Below, piece by piece: positions 53,738-63,577 of a stretch of 64,000 bases of DNA; the stretch's first letter is position 1; every line of letters begins with the position of its first letter. Made by a program: the position numbers and the translations under genes. This stretch comes from Mycoplasmatales bacterium. GTDB lineage: Bacteria; Bacillota_I; Bacilli_A; Mycoplasmatales; JABABV01. The DNA is taken from the NCBI GenBank assembly GCA_014238055.1, contig JABABV010000001.1:120938-184937 (forward strand), written 5' to 3'. The notes beneath the pieces are model-generated. The model was not told the DNA's origin. It worked only from the letters and a program-made list of their open reading frames with translations, and made no database searches.

Positions 53738-53917
53738 ATGAAGAAATTATATTGAATTATTAAACGAGAATATCTAAGAGTTCGCTGACCTGAAGGTAAA
53801 CCACTAAGAAATATCTTTATCGCCTCAGTTGTGATGATGGTTATTTGTTCGGCAATATTTTTTGGATTCGGATACGGTATTGGCCAATTATGAAAAGCAT
53901 GAGGAATAAAAAACTAA
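53738..53917 (+). CDS. secE: Preprotein translocase subunit SecE
   Basis: 59 residues. Cytoplasmic helix EYLRVRWPEGKPLRN, then one membrane helix (IASVVMMVICSAIFFGFGYGIG). SecE stabilises SecY. Four Trp are TGA, so a standard-code reading gives only short fragments. A nearby ATG at 53727 opens another frame and is ignored. It stands between rpmG and nusG. Confidence 0.9.
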
Positions 53918-53974
53918 ATATTATTAAAAGTCTAAAATAATATTTAGATAATATTAAAAACAGGAGCATTAATT

Positions 53975-54547
53975 ATGACAGACATCAAAAAATCAGAAAC
54001 TACAGAAACAGTTAAAGCTAAACAAGACGATATGAAATGATATATGGTTACTACAATTAGTGGTAAAGAATGAAAAGTTCAAGAGTCATTAGAAAATCGT
54101 ATCGTTTCAGAATCGCTAGAAGAAAATATCGGAAAAATATTTATCGCCACTAACGAAAGCGTTAATAGCGCTGGTAAAGTTAAAGTTAAAAATATTTATC
54201 CTGGATATATTTTTATGGAAATGCATATGAGTGATCGCGCATGATTTATCGTCCGTAATACACAATATGTTACCGGTTTAGTTGGTTCAAGTGGGCAACG
54301 TACCCAACCAACACCAGTAAGTAAAGAAGAAATTGCTCGAATCTTTAAACAAGCAGATAACACACAAACACAAGAAGTGAAAATTAATTTCAAAATCGAT
54401 GATGCAATCAAGATTATCGCTGGTCCTTTAGCTGGTAATACTGGTATCGTAAAAGATATTTCGAAAAATCACTGTATCGTTGATATTGAAATATTTGGTC
54501 GCTTAACACCATCAGAAATTCGCATCAATGATGTTGAAAAAATCTAA
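53975..54547 (+). CDS. nusG: Transcription elongation/antitermination factor NusG
   Basis: 190 residues. NGN domain with KWYMVTTISGKEWKVQESL, YPGYIFMEM and WFIVRNTQYVTGLVGS, then a KOW domain (IKIIAGPLAGNTGIVKDIS). NusG binds RNA polymerase and links it to ribosome or Rho-type factors. AGGAG is well placed. Three or more Trp are TGA. Confidence 0.95.
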
Positions 54548-54571
54548 AATAATTAAAGAAGGTTCCTTAAT

Positions 54572-55990
54572 ATGAATAATATAACTATTAATCAAAATAA
54601 TGATTATTTAAAATTAATCGCTATTTATGAAGAAGATAATAAAAATACTTTAATTACTAAAAAACCATTCAGCACGATTATTAGTGATCGTGATAATGCC
54701 GTATATCTTTACTTAGGTAAAAAATCAACATGATTAAAAACTTATAAAGGATGTTTAAATAAACGTAAAAAAGTTGCTCTTTATTTCAAATTACAAGAAA
54801 CTTTAAACGTTTTATTTAAAAAATATAAATATAACTTAAACGTTGATTTAACTAATTTTAAAAGTAATTTATTAACTGATAGTGAATTAGTTACATTATT
54901 TATCGAAACGATGAATAATGCTAATTATAACTTCAGTTATAAAACTACTATAAAAGCTGAAGATAAACCAAAAACTTTTAAATACAATTTAAATTTAGAT
55001 GAAACGAACGAAGTAAAAATTAGTGTTGAAAAAGCGTTCATTATTGCTAAAGCAGTTAATGATACGCGTACTTTACAAGACATGGCCCCTAATAAATTAA
55101 ATTCTGAAGTAATGGCTACTAAAGTAGTGGAACTTTTAAAACCTTATAATAATTTAAAAGTAACTGTTTTAAATCGTCAAGAATTAGAACATTTAGGTGC
55201 TGGTCTATTATTAGCTGTTAATGCCGCTAGTGCTTATGAACCACAATTAGTAATCGTTGAATATCAAGGTGATAATAATCCAGAAGCTGAAACTATTGGT
55301 TTAGTCGGTAAAGGAATTACTTTTGATAGTGGAGGATATAACGTTAAACCAGCCCAATATATGTTAAATATGAAGTTTGATATGTCAGGTGCTGCTATCA
55401 TGGCTAATACGATGGCTGTATTAGCGCAATTTAAAGCGAAACGTAACGTCGTTGCTGCTTTAGCAATAACTGATAATATGATTGGTTCTCGCGGAACTAT
55501 TCCTGATTCAGTAGTAACTTCAATGAGTGGAAAAACTGTTGAAATTACAAACACTGATGCTGAAGGTCGTTTAGTTATGGCAGATGCGATCACTTACTTA
55601 ATCAAACATAAAAAAGCTGATAAAATTATCGATGCCGCTACTTTAACTGGTGCAGTTTTAGTTGCTGCCGGTTCTAAATTAACGGGTGTATTTTCAAGTT
55701 GTAATTGTTTATTTAAAAAATTCGCCGAATCAGCAGATGCTGTTTTTGAAGAAGTTTGACGTTTACCATTTCACCGATCATTTACTAAAGAAATGCAAAG
55801 CTCACCAATCGCTGATTTAATTAATGCTAGTTATAAACGTGAAGGTGGCGCTAGTTGTGCTGCAACGTTCTTGCGCGAATTCTGTGAAGATAAAAAAATC
55901 ATCCATTTAGATGTTGCTGGAACGGCTACTAATAAAAACCGTGGGACTGGGGTAATGATTAAAACGTTATCACATTTCTTATCTAAATAG
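54572..55990 (+). CDS. pepA: Leucyl aminopeptidase (M17 family)
   Basis: 472 residues, dinuclear metal aminopeptidase. GKGITFDSGGYNVKP (about 249) carries a catalytic Lys and metal ligands; KFDMSGAAIM and NTDAEGRLVMADAITY (about 328-343) supply the rest; YKREGGASCAATFL lies near the C-terminus. It cleaves N-terminal Leu and others from peptides in the cytoplasm. AAGGTTCC precedes the ATG. Two TGA codons are Trp. Confidence 0.95.
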
Positions 55991-55996
55991 ATTATT

Positions 55997-56533
55997 ATGA
56001 AATATAATAATCTAGAAAGCACTATTAATAAATTAATTGCTTTAGAGTTTTTAGAAATCAATAATAATGATTTCACTAACATCGAAATGATCGCTAAATA
56101 TTTAAAAAAATATTTAAAGATCTGACGTAAGCAAGTTAAAAAAAATTATCATGTTAAAAAAATTGTTAAAGTTAAAAAATATTATTTACCAAAATTAACT
56201 TATAGTAGTTTTATCGATATTGATAAAAATTTAGAATTAATAAATTTAGAATTTTCAATAAACTTTTTAAATATTATTCGTCTAAATTACAAAAATACTA
56301 AAATTAATAGTGATTTTGAAAATATGAAAAAGATTTATAGACAAAAAATTATGACTAATAAATCTAGTCTTGAAAGCAAAGATATTTGAACGAGCTTAAT
56401 TAAAGAAAATAAGATTATTTTATTATTAGTTGCTACTAATATTAATAATAAAGTTAAAAACTTTAAAAAAGAACGTAAAATTGAAAACAAAATATTAAAA
56501 GCGGCGGCTAAAGGTCAAATTAGAAATTTATAA
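55997..56533 (+). CDS. Lysine-rich protein of unknown function
   Basis: 178 residues, strongly basic (K/N/I-rich), helical, no membrane segment. It begins six bases after pepA and is followed by a terminator, so it should be cotranscribed with nusG-pepA. No family recognised. Two TGA codons are Trp (KIWRKQ, DIWTSL). The ribosome-binding site is weak, which suggests coupling to pepA translation. Confidence 0.6.
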
Positions 56534-56544
56534 TAATAATTTAT

Positions 56545-56582
56545 TAAAAAACTAGCTCTATTCATTAGAACTAGTTTTTTTT
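56545..56582 (+). terminator. Terminator of the nusG-pepA unit
   Basis: AAAAAACTAG and CTAGTTTTTT form a 10-bp stem with a 15-base loop that can pair further, followed by T residues. Confidence 0.75.
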
Positions 56583-56626
56583 AAATAAATAGCTTAACAA
56601 ATATAAAAATTAATATCAAAAAGTTA

Positions 56627-56655
56627 TTGACTTTGATATCAAAATATTATAAAAT
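56627..56655 (+). promoter_or_regulatory. Promoter of the tRNA-Tyr/tRNA-Gln unit
   Basis: TTGACT, 17 bases, TAAAAT. Transcription would start about ten bases before tRNA-Tyr. Confidence 0.7.
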
Positions 56656-56671
56656 ATTAGAGCAAATTAAC

Positions 56672-56755
56672 GGAGGGGTAGCGAAGTGGCTAAACGCGGT
56701 TGACTGTAACTCAATTCCTTCGGGTTCAGGGGTTCGAATCCCTTCCCCTCCACCA
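56672..56755 (+). tRNA. tRNA-Tyr (GTA)
   Basis: Class II cloverleaf: acceptor GGAGGGG/CCCCTCC, anticodon stem GTTGA/TCAAT around CTGTAAC (anticodon GTA), a long variable arm with TCCTTCGGG, T loop TTCGAAT. Discriminator A and an encoded CCA follow. Confidence 0.95.
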
Positions 56756-56761
56756 TTTGTT

Positions 56762-56836
56762 TGGGGTATAGCCAAGCGGTAAGGCACACGGTTTTGATCC
56801 GTGTATGCGTTGGTTCAAATCCAGCTACCCCAGCCA
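56762..56836 (+). tRNA. tRNA-Gln (TTG)
   Basis: Acceptor TGGGGTA/TACCCCA, anticodon stem CACGG/CCGTG around TTTTGAT (anticodon TTG), T stem GTTGG/CCAGC with loop TTCAAAT, discriminator G and encoded CCA. It lies six bases after tRNA-Tyr. Confidence 0.95.
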
Positions 56837-56858
56837 TATCATTTTATTAATGACTACT

Positions 56859-56886
56859 AAAAACTAAGAAATTAGTTTTTTTATTT
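56859..56886 (+). terminator. Terminator after the tRNA pair
   Basis: AAAAACTAA and TTAGTTTTT form a 9-bp stem with a 4-base loop and a T-run. Confidence 0.8.
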
Positions 56887-56893
56887 TTTATAA

Positions 56894-57153
56894 ATAAAGA
56901 ATAAACATCCTACTCAAAAAAGTTTAAAATTAATGGAAAGTATAATTAAAATACATACAAATTCTAGAGATATTAATTAGATCCTTTTATGGGTAGTGGA
57001 ACAATTGAGGCTGTAGCAATTAAACACAAAAGAAAATTTATAGGTATAGAAAAAGATAACACTTATTTCAAAATAACACAAGATAGATTCGATGATATAA
57101 AAAAACAACTTAATATAAGTTGTTTTTTTATTATTATTTTTTATTTTAATTAA
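56894..57153 (+). pseudogene. Remnant of an HPTQKP-type DNA methyltransferase (C-terminal fragment with a frameshift)
   Basis: One frame (56900-56977) reads NKHPTQKSLKLMESII then KIHTNSRDIN; the next frame (from 56977) reads LDPFMGSGTIEAVAIKHKRK, FIGIEKDNTYFKI and so on. Joined, this is the known end of N4/N6 DNA methyltransferases: HPTQKP, then the SAM motif DPFMGSGT, then FIGIE. Restoring one T at about 56977 (AATTAG to AATTTAG) joins the frames. Nothing of the N-terminal 200 or so residues remains; an in-frame stop precedes it at 56891. It begins a few bases past the tRNA terminator. No start codon or ribosome-binding site is seen, so it is probably dead. Confidence 0.85.
57100..57129. terminator. 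Bidirectional terminator between the methyltransferase remnant and lipoprotein copy 3
   Basis: AAAAAACAACTTA and TAAGTTGTTTTTT form a 13-bp stem with a 3-base loop, with T-runs on both strands. Confidence 0.85.
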
Positions 57154-57157
57154 CCGA

Positions 57158-58291
57158 TTATACCATGTCGCGTGTTACTATCATTTCAAAATATGCATCA
57201 GGCGCTGAAGTAGTAGGTATTTTTGGCGCAAATACTTTTTGTTCAGCATTCTGTCAACGAAATTGAAACTCTCCACCGCGACCTACCGGGGTTTTTCCTT
57301 GAAAAAGACTAACATCTGTAAATGTAATTGTTCCTTTTGCTAGATCTGAAGAAATTGTTATGTCTTTTTTAAAATGAACTGTTATATTACTTGATGAACT
57401 ACCAGCTTTATTAAGAATTGCCGCTATTTTTTTTAAATGATAATGCGATAGATTTTTAGCAGTAGTTTCAATGTCTACTAAATGGTGTAATGCTGTTATA
57501 GCATCTTTTGTAGTATCAAATAAATTTTTTGCACTGTCTACTCAATTTTGAAAAGCAGGTTCTTCATTTTCAACATTAACAATTTTGAAAGAGCTATTGT
57601 AGTTGAAAGGCATGTTCTCTGTCATTGTCGCAGAGATATCTAAAGTATCTGTGCTATCTGATGTTGTTTTCTTTGCTGGATTTAGCTTGATTGTATAGAA
57701 AACTGTATGAGTTTCATCATCTGGTTTTTTAGTTTGAGTGGCTACAAAAGGTCCTTTAACTTCACCATTAGTTATTCAAGCTTTAGGAACTACAAAGTGG
57801 CCGTAAAAACTTTGATTTTGAGTTAAAATCTTATAAATTCCTCCAGTATTAGAAACTTGATTATGGGCGGCGGTTTTAAAATTAGCTCAAGCTTTAACGC
57901 TTGGATCTACTGGTTGTGTTGTACATTGTCAATTACTAATAGAATATGCCGTATTAGCTACATAAGTAGCTGTAAATACTGCTTCTTCTTTTTTAGACGC
58001 TGACTTAATCGTTGCTTGAACGGTAGAGTTAGGTGTTTTAACTCCTGGATGTCCGCTTGTAGTAAAACTAAAATCAGTAGTTGTGGCAACGTCTCATCCC
58101 GTTGGTTTAGTTTGGGCTACGATTGATGATGCTGATTCTGCTTTTGCTTTTTTAACAAAGTCATCAAATGAATTTTGAGTTGGTGATCCACCTCCGCCAC
58201 CTTTGCTCCCACAACTAACAGTTGTAACAGCTAAAGAAGCTGGCGCAAGGATTGCTCCACTAACTAGTAATATTTTTGTAAATTTTTTCAT
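57158..58291 (-). CDS. Putative surface lipoprotein (family copy 3)
   Basis: 377 residues. Signal peptide KKFTKILLVSGAILAP with lipobox VTTVSC (Cys about 27), then a Gly/Ser linker. The shared module runs from F-D-D-F-V-K-K-A to Y-S-I-S-N-W. A second part begins WANFKTAAHNQ. A third part contains DLAKGTITFTDV, shared with copy 4 (DLAKGTITFSGV). AGGAG stands 5 bases before the ATG. The signal-peptide DNA is almost identical to that of copy 4. Presumably displayed on the cell surface; no enzymatic motif. Confidence 0.82.
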
Positions 58292-58420
58292 TATATCTCC
58301 TCTTCTTAATTTATTTATATACATTTATATATTACCAAAATAATATTAAATCATATATCTTTTTTTTATTGATAATCTATATCTATAACAAAGTCATTAA
58401 TGTTGAATGGTTTATTATCG
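58212..58420 (-). repeat. Duplicated block: signal-peptide end, intergenic region and tail of the next lipoprotein (copy A)
   Basis: This block matches 59530-59735 by eye over its whole length: the same lipoprotein signal-peptide coding sequence, the same AAATAATATTAA spacer and the same sequence coding for NKPFNINDFV. The tandem genes seem to have arisen by duplication of a unit that includes the intergenic region. Confidence 0.7.
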
Positions 58421-58455
58421 ACTTGAACTCCTTGGTACTTTAAATATTAATATTA
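58366..58455 (-). pseudogene. Decayed C-terminal tail behind lipoprotein copy 4
   Basis: Directly after the stop of copy 4 (TAA 58453-58455), in the same frame and after a second TAA, the sequence reads YLKYQGVQVDNKPFNINDFV followed by IDIDYQ and TAA. Copy 5 ends in QVNNKPFNINDFVPDTDS. The ancestral copy 4 thus reached 58366 and lost its last 28 or so residues to nonsense mutations. Confidence 0.75.
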
Positions 58456-59616
58456 TTCATTATTTAAGTTTTTGTTAAAGTTTAGTTTCGTTAGGGTAGG
58501 TGTTTTTGCTATCATTTCTTTCATAGATTGTATTTCGTATTTATCAGGGTTTGGGTCTGTTGATGTTCTTGCTACTGTCGGGTTAAATTCTGTAGGCAGT
58601 GTATAAGTTCAACGAAATAGAAAAATTCCGTCTGTTGCGTATGTTTTTAATCCGTCGTTAGAAACAATATCAACTCCACTAAATGTAATTGTTCCTTTAG
58701 CTAAATCTGCTTTAAAAAGTTTAGGATCTGATTTTAATTTAACTTTTATATCTCCAAATTTACTCCCCGAAAGAGTTAATACTTTATCTATAGTAGTTAG
58801 ATTTGGACTTTTTGTTTTATTATCTAAACGTCCCATAACATCTACTAAATTTTGTAAAGCTATTATAGCAACTCCGTTTTGTGTTGAGATTAAGTTTGTG
58901 GCGCTCGTTACTCATGCATTAAAATTGGAACTTTCATCTGCTACACCTTGAATTTTTAAATCTGAATTTTTAAATGTTAGATTTTTTAAAGTCATCGTTG
59001 CTTTAACAGTAACAGTATTGGCTGCGTCACCTTTCATTGATATTTTGAATGAAATAATATATTCAACTTCATCTTTAGAAAGTTCTTTAGCAGAAAATAC
59101 TTTGTTATCTTTTATTGCTAAAGCTGTTATTCATGAGTCGACAACAATAAAATGACCATATACACTTTGATTTAACTCTAAAATAGTTTTAACACCTTCT
59201 GATGTTGACATTATATCTTCAGCTGCTTTTGAATAATTGACTCAAGCTTCAATGTGTGGATCTGTTGGAGGTGTTGTGTTACGTCATTGATGGACACTAT
59301 AAACTTTACCGATATAGTCAATTTCAAAAGTACCCACTTTATGGTCCATTGAATTAGTAATATGTACAAATATTTTATGATCATCATCATATGCTTTATA
59401 TTTAGTAATACTTAAATTGGTTTTGTCTTTTCAAGCAGTTTGAGTAGTTGCTTTAGCTATTTCTCAAGCACTTTCTTTATGTGCTTTAGCTTCAAAAGTT
59501 TTTCAATCAGTTTTTTGACTTCCACCTTTATGACCGCAACTAACTGTTGTAACGGCTAAAGAAGCTGGCGTAAAGATCGCTCCACTAACTAATAATATTT
59601 TTCTAAATTTTTTCAT
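58453..59616 (-). CDS. Putative surface lipoprotein (family copy 4, truncated tail)
   Basis: 387 residues. Signal peptide KKFRKILLVSGAIFTP with lipobox VTTVSC, near-identical to copy 3. The shared module runs from W-K-T-F-E-A-K-A to Y-S-V-H-Q-W. It continues with WVNYSKAAEDIMSTSEGV and the block FKADLAKGTITFSGVD. It ends in NKNLNNE at a TAA, while the family tail is still recognisable downstream in the same frame. GGAG precedes the ATG. Confidence 0.82.
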
Positions 59617-59735
59617 TTTATCTCCTTTTTAACTAATGATATATTTCAAAAATAATATTAACTTATACATCTTTTTTATTAAGAATCTGTATCTGGAACA
59701 AAATCATTAATGTTGAATGGTTTATTATTAACTTG
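59530..59735 (-). repeat. Duplicated block in the lipoprotein array (copy B)
   Basis: Partner of 58212-58420. It covers the copy 4 signal-peptide region, the spacer and the C-terminal tail of copy 5. Confidence 0.7.
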
Positions 59736-60956
59736 GGGCGACTTTACTTTAAAGTCAGTTTTTAAAAGATCATTATCAAATACACAATAAATAGTTTGTG
59801 CAGTTCGGTTAATGCTAAAAGCGGATAAATGGAAATGTTCTCTAGCTTTTTCACTTATATTAATATAAGCGTATCATTTATCAGGTAATTTATATCCTAA
59901 TTTATGGATGTTTAATAATACATCGATAACTCCACTATTAGTACTAGTTTGATTATGAGCATCTCTGTAATATTGATTTCAAGTTGATTCAACTTGACCG
60001 CCATTAGTTCATTCGTTTTCGAATCCGGCATAAGCGAATAAGCGGACTACAGATTTGCCTGATTTATTTTTAAAAATGCGCAATTTAGTATCGAAACGCA
60101 CAAAATAATTGGCGGTTCAATTGTTAATTCTAAAGTTAGCGCTATCGTTTGAAAAATTGATAGGTCCCACTTCAGAATAACTCTTTGAAAATTTCGACTG
60201 ACTAATAGACCATTCTTTAAAAAACTCTTTATTGTAAAGTTCATTTACTTCTGATTTTCAATTATTAAAACTATAATTATAAATTCATTGTGAATAAATA
60301 TCATATTTTTTAACTTTATTTCATAATATTTTTAAAGTGATTGTGTAACTAAAATCTTTTGAATTATCTTTTAATCCCAAGACGATATGCATATCAATTT
60401 CATTTTTTTTATCATCTGTGAAATTAGAACTAGGTTTTGCTACTAGTGAACTTTGATCATAATATCTAAAATCAATATTAATATTTTTTAAAACATGATT
60501 ATGCGCAGCTGCACTACTCAATAATTGTCAAGTTGCAACAGGATCGTTAGCTTCAGTTTCGTCTTTAAATTCATTAAAGTTTTTATCGACATAATCAGAA
60601 ACATCATTAAATTTTTTTCAATTTTTTATATTATAGTCAACTCCTGTACTATATTGCGCAGTAGCAGTTACTTTTTCTTCTCTAGTGATGTTTTTAATTA
60701 CATATCTGACGTAATTAACACCAATCACCATATCGCTTTTACTATACATTGAATCATCTTTTGTTGACCAAGTATCGATTCCTAATTGATCAACAATTTT
60801 TTTAACAGCTTCATCTTTAGCATGTCTTTTAAAATCAACAAATGTTGGTTCATCGAAAATTCCAAAAAAAGAACAACTAACTGCTTGAGATGAAGCAGCT
60901 ACTACCGCTGAAGAAACTACCAAACTTTTAAAACAAGTTTTTCAAATTTTATTCAT
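59679..60956 (-). CDS. Putative surface lipoprotein (family copy 5)
   Basis: 425 residues. Signal peptide FKSLVVSSAVVAASSQ with lipobox QAVSC (Cys about 28). The shared module goes from F-V-D-F-K-R-H-A-K to Y-N-I-K-N-W. Two AahN-type repeats follow (SSAAAHNHVL and YRDAHNQTSTNSGV). It ends in QVNNKPFNINDFVPDTDS. AAGGAAG precedes the ATG. More diverged from copies 3 and 4 at the N-terminus than at the tail. Confidence 0.8.
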
Positions 60957-61049
60957 TATTAAACACTTCCTTTATTTCAAAAAATAAAAAAATAATATTA
61001 ATACAGAATTTTAGTATATCTATATTAATATTATATCAAAATTGAATTG

Positions 61050-62039
61050 TTAAGATTTAAGTTTTTCAACTTCAGTTATATAATTTTTCAATTTATTTTT
61101 AAGTTTATTTACTTCGTTAACGTTATCTCAATGATCTATTTTACGATGGCAATTAGGACACAATCCTACTGTATTAGTAATATTATCTTTACCGCCTTCT
61201 TTAAGAGCTATGATGTGAGCTACCTCTAAAAATGAGAAGTTTTTAAACCCTACTTTATTTTGAAAAGGACCACAGTTTTTACATAATCCACAAATACCTT
61301 TTTCTCTTTTAATAACATATTCTTTAACTTTATTACTGCGTTTATAACTATTTACATTTTTATTAATTTGTTTTGGAACTTCTTGGCTATTAAGTTCTTG
61401 TTTATCTTCATTTGAATATATATAATTATTATTAGATAATTTAGTTTTAATTAATTCTATTCCAAATTTATTTTTCAATATTAATGTGTTTCTTAAAAAT
61501 ATAGTAATATAATTAAATAAATTTTTTTCATCAATTGGCCCAGAAAAAATTTTATAAGTTATAACGTTAGGAGTATATCCTTTAGCAGTTCCTGTGGTAC
61601 CTAAAACTAAATCACTTTCATCTTTTACGAATGAAAATTTATCTTTTAAGTTGTTAAACCAGTTTGTTCTTTTTGATAAATAATTTTGCTTAGTTAATTT
61701 AGGAACTGAGCTTTTGTAATACTTGCTACCTTCCATAATCACTAACGCTAACTTTTCTGAATAATAACCTGATTTTTCTTTTGTGCCAAAAAATAGCAGA
61801 GCTGTGAACAGTCCTTTTGATGCTTTATCTTCAGGATTAGCAAAGAAACATATTCAAGGAACATTAGCATGGTTTCCAGCACCAGTAGAACCTTCTATTC
61901 TTGGCACTTCTGGAAAAACTTCTTTTAATTTATTGATATATAATTTATTGGTCCCATTCATTATCTGTTTTAATTCTTCCATTTTATTTTCTTTTCTTAA
62001 TCTAAAAATATCATTAATGTTTAAATTTTGTAATTCCAT
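61050..62039 (-). CDS. HNH endonuclease with an McrB-N-like (DUF3578-like) N-terminus
   Basis: 329 residues. The N-terminal part has GSTGAGNHANVPWICFF (about 50-66) and SGYYSEKLALVIMEGSKYY, which resembles the DNA-binding McrB N-terminal domain (G-x-G-x-A-x-V-P-W-I, then Y-L-x-L-x-x-G). The C-terminal part is an HNH nuclease: CGLCKNC, FLEVAHIIALKEGGKDNITN (H, N) and LCPNCHRKIDH, with two Cys pairs for zinc. It may be a modification-dependent or type II restriction enzyme. It lies 39 bases behind lipoprotein copy 6 on the same strand. GGAGATATAG precedes the ATG. Two or three TGA are Trp. Confidence 0.78.
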
Positions 62040-62078
62040 TTTTTCTATATCTCCATTTTTTCACATTTTTTTAAGTTT

Positions 62079-63524
62079 TTAAGCCGGTGTAATATCTGCC
62101 TCTCAAATATTATTAAAACATTTAGTCCCATTAACTATTACTGGAAGTTTTCCAAAAGTAGCAACAAATCTTAAAACCATTTTATAACCTTTTCCATTAA
62201 CTGAAAAAGAGAAGTTAATTTCTGCTATGCGAGCAGTTGGTGTCGCTCCTTTAAAATCATTATCTGATATATATACAGGTTGAGTATGATTTCTATAACT
62301 ATTTACACTTAGAACATAACTAATAGTATTTGATGCTGCATGGCGAATAGATTGTGTATTAGATGATTCATTACCTTTAGGAATTGTAATTCAGTTTTGT
62401 GATTCAAATTTCGATCAATTAGTTTTTGCTAAATCTCGCGCTTTAGCAAACTGATCGTAACCACGTTTAATTGATTGTTGTTGTGTCATCATGCTAAATT
62501 TTCAATCTGATATTTGATATTTTTGACCTATTTTAGTATAGCTAATAATCGCTTTAAATGGATCTCTAGCATAATCAGCGATATTTCCTGCTTTACAGAT
62601 TATTGCACTAATAGTATGGTTTTTATCATCAGCAGTTGGGTTACCTAACATACCTTTAAATTTTTCATCACTAGTTGAATTACTTCCGATAGTCTCGTCA
62701 AACATAGCACTATCGTTTTCACTTCAAAATCTTTCTGCTATAGTTCCAAAAGTTCAATTTAGTTTATGAATATCATTAGTAGCTTTGAATTCATTGAATA
62801 AAGCTGCCGGCGTTGCATTCATAGCCGATGATTTAAAAGCGCTTCAACCATTATAAGGTTGAACTACACAATTTCAATCTTTTAAACTATAATCATTATC
62901 TTTATAGTCGATTCTAAAAGAAGCTACATTTGAATCTGCTTTATTACTAATATCTAACGTTATGATTTGAATATTATCATTAACTTTTTCATTAATAATT
63001 GATAGATCACTTTCGTTAGGTAAAGGATTGTTTCATTTTTCAGGAGCAGTATCTTGAACGATATTTAATGCTGTTTCTGCTTCGGCACTAATTTTGAACT
63101 TAGCTCAACCTTTTATTGGTGGTGGTGGGACTGGAGTTGGCCCACTAGTGCATACTCAATAGCCAACTTGATAATCTTGACCTTTAACATAATCAATTTC
63201 AAAACTAGCTTTGGTCGAATTACTACCAACTGTTCTAACGATAAATTCACTAATTTTTTTAGTAGTTTCATCGGCTTTAAAATTAATGATGTTTAACTGA
63301 CTTGGTGTAGCATCGCTTCAACCATTCGGTTTTGTTTGGGCAATAATATTTATTGGTGTTTCTGCTTGAGCAGCTGCTTTAAACGGAGCTCAATTAGGAT
63401 CTTTAGTAGGTCCAGTTGATTTATGGCCACAACTTATCATCGACATTCCTGTAGCACTAATAGTAACTATACTAAGAGAACTAGAAAATATCTTAAATCA
63501 ATTTAATTTTTTTATTTTAAACAT
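62079..63524 (-). CDS. Putative surface lipoprotein (family copy 6, with the shared module twice)
   Basis: 481 residues. Signal peptide with lipobox SMISC (Cys about 32). The shared module occurs twice in a row: W-A-P-F-K-A-A-A to Y-Q-V-G-Y-W and, after a PTPVPPPP linker, W-A-K-F-K-I-S-A to Y-S-L-K-D-W. The remaining 280 residues contain TQQQSIKRGYDQFAKARD and do not match the other copies by eye. AGGTGG precedes the ATG. Probably surface exposed. Confidence 0.82.
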
Positions 63525-63577
63525 ATTCCACCTAACTTTCTTCACAATTGAATCGATAAAACAATTTTATAAAATTA

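Noticed and set aside
55264-55593. A 109-codon minus-strand frame inside pepA.
   Set aside because: Shadow of pepA; it lacks a start signal and its composition follows the antisense of conserved motifs.
56762-56890. An attachment site at tRNA-Gln for a phage or integrative element.
   Set aside because: I saw no integrase and no second copy of the tRNA end in the window; the island idea stays open but the att site is not supported.
328-63524. Dozens of genes look broken into two to four pieces under the standard code.
   Set aside because: The breaks are TGA codons in frame, at conserved Trp positions, and each gene continues to a TAA or TAG. They are intact genes under code 4, not frameshifts.
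57158-63524. Phase-variable homopolymer or dinucleotide tracts in lipoprotein promoters.
   Set aside because: A and T runs occur, but none is longer than common background in this AT-rich genome, and I saw no long dinucleotide repeat.
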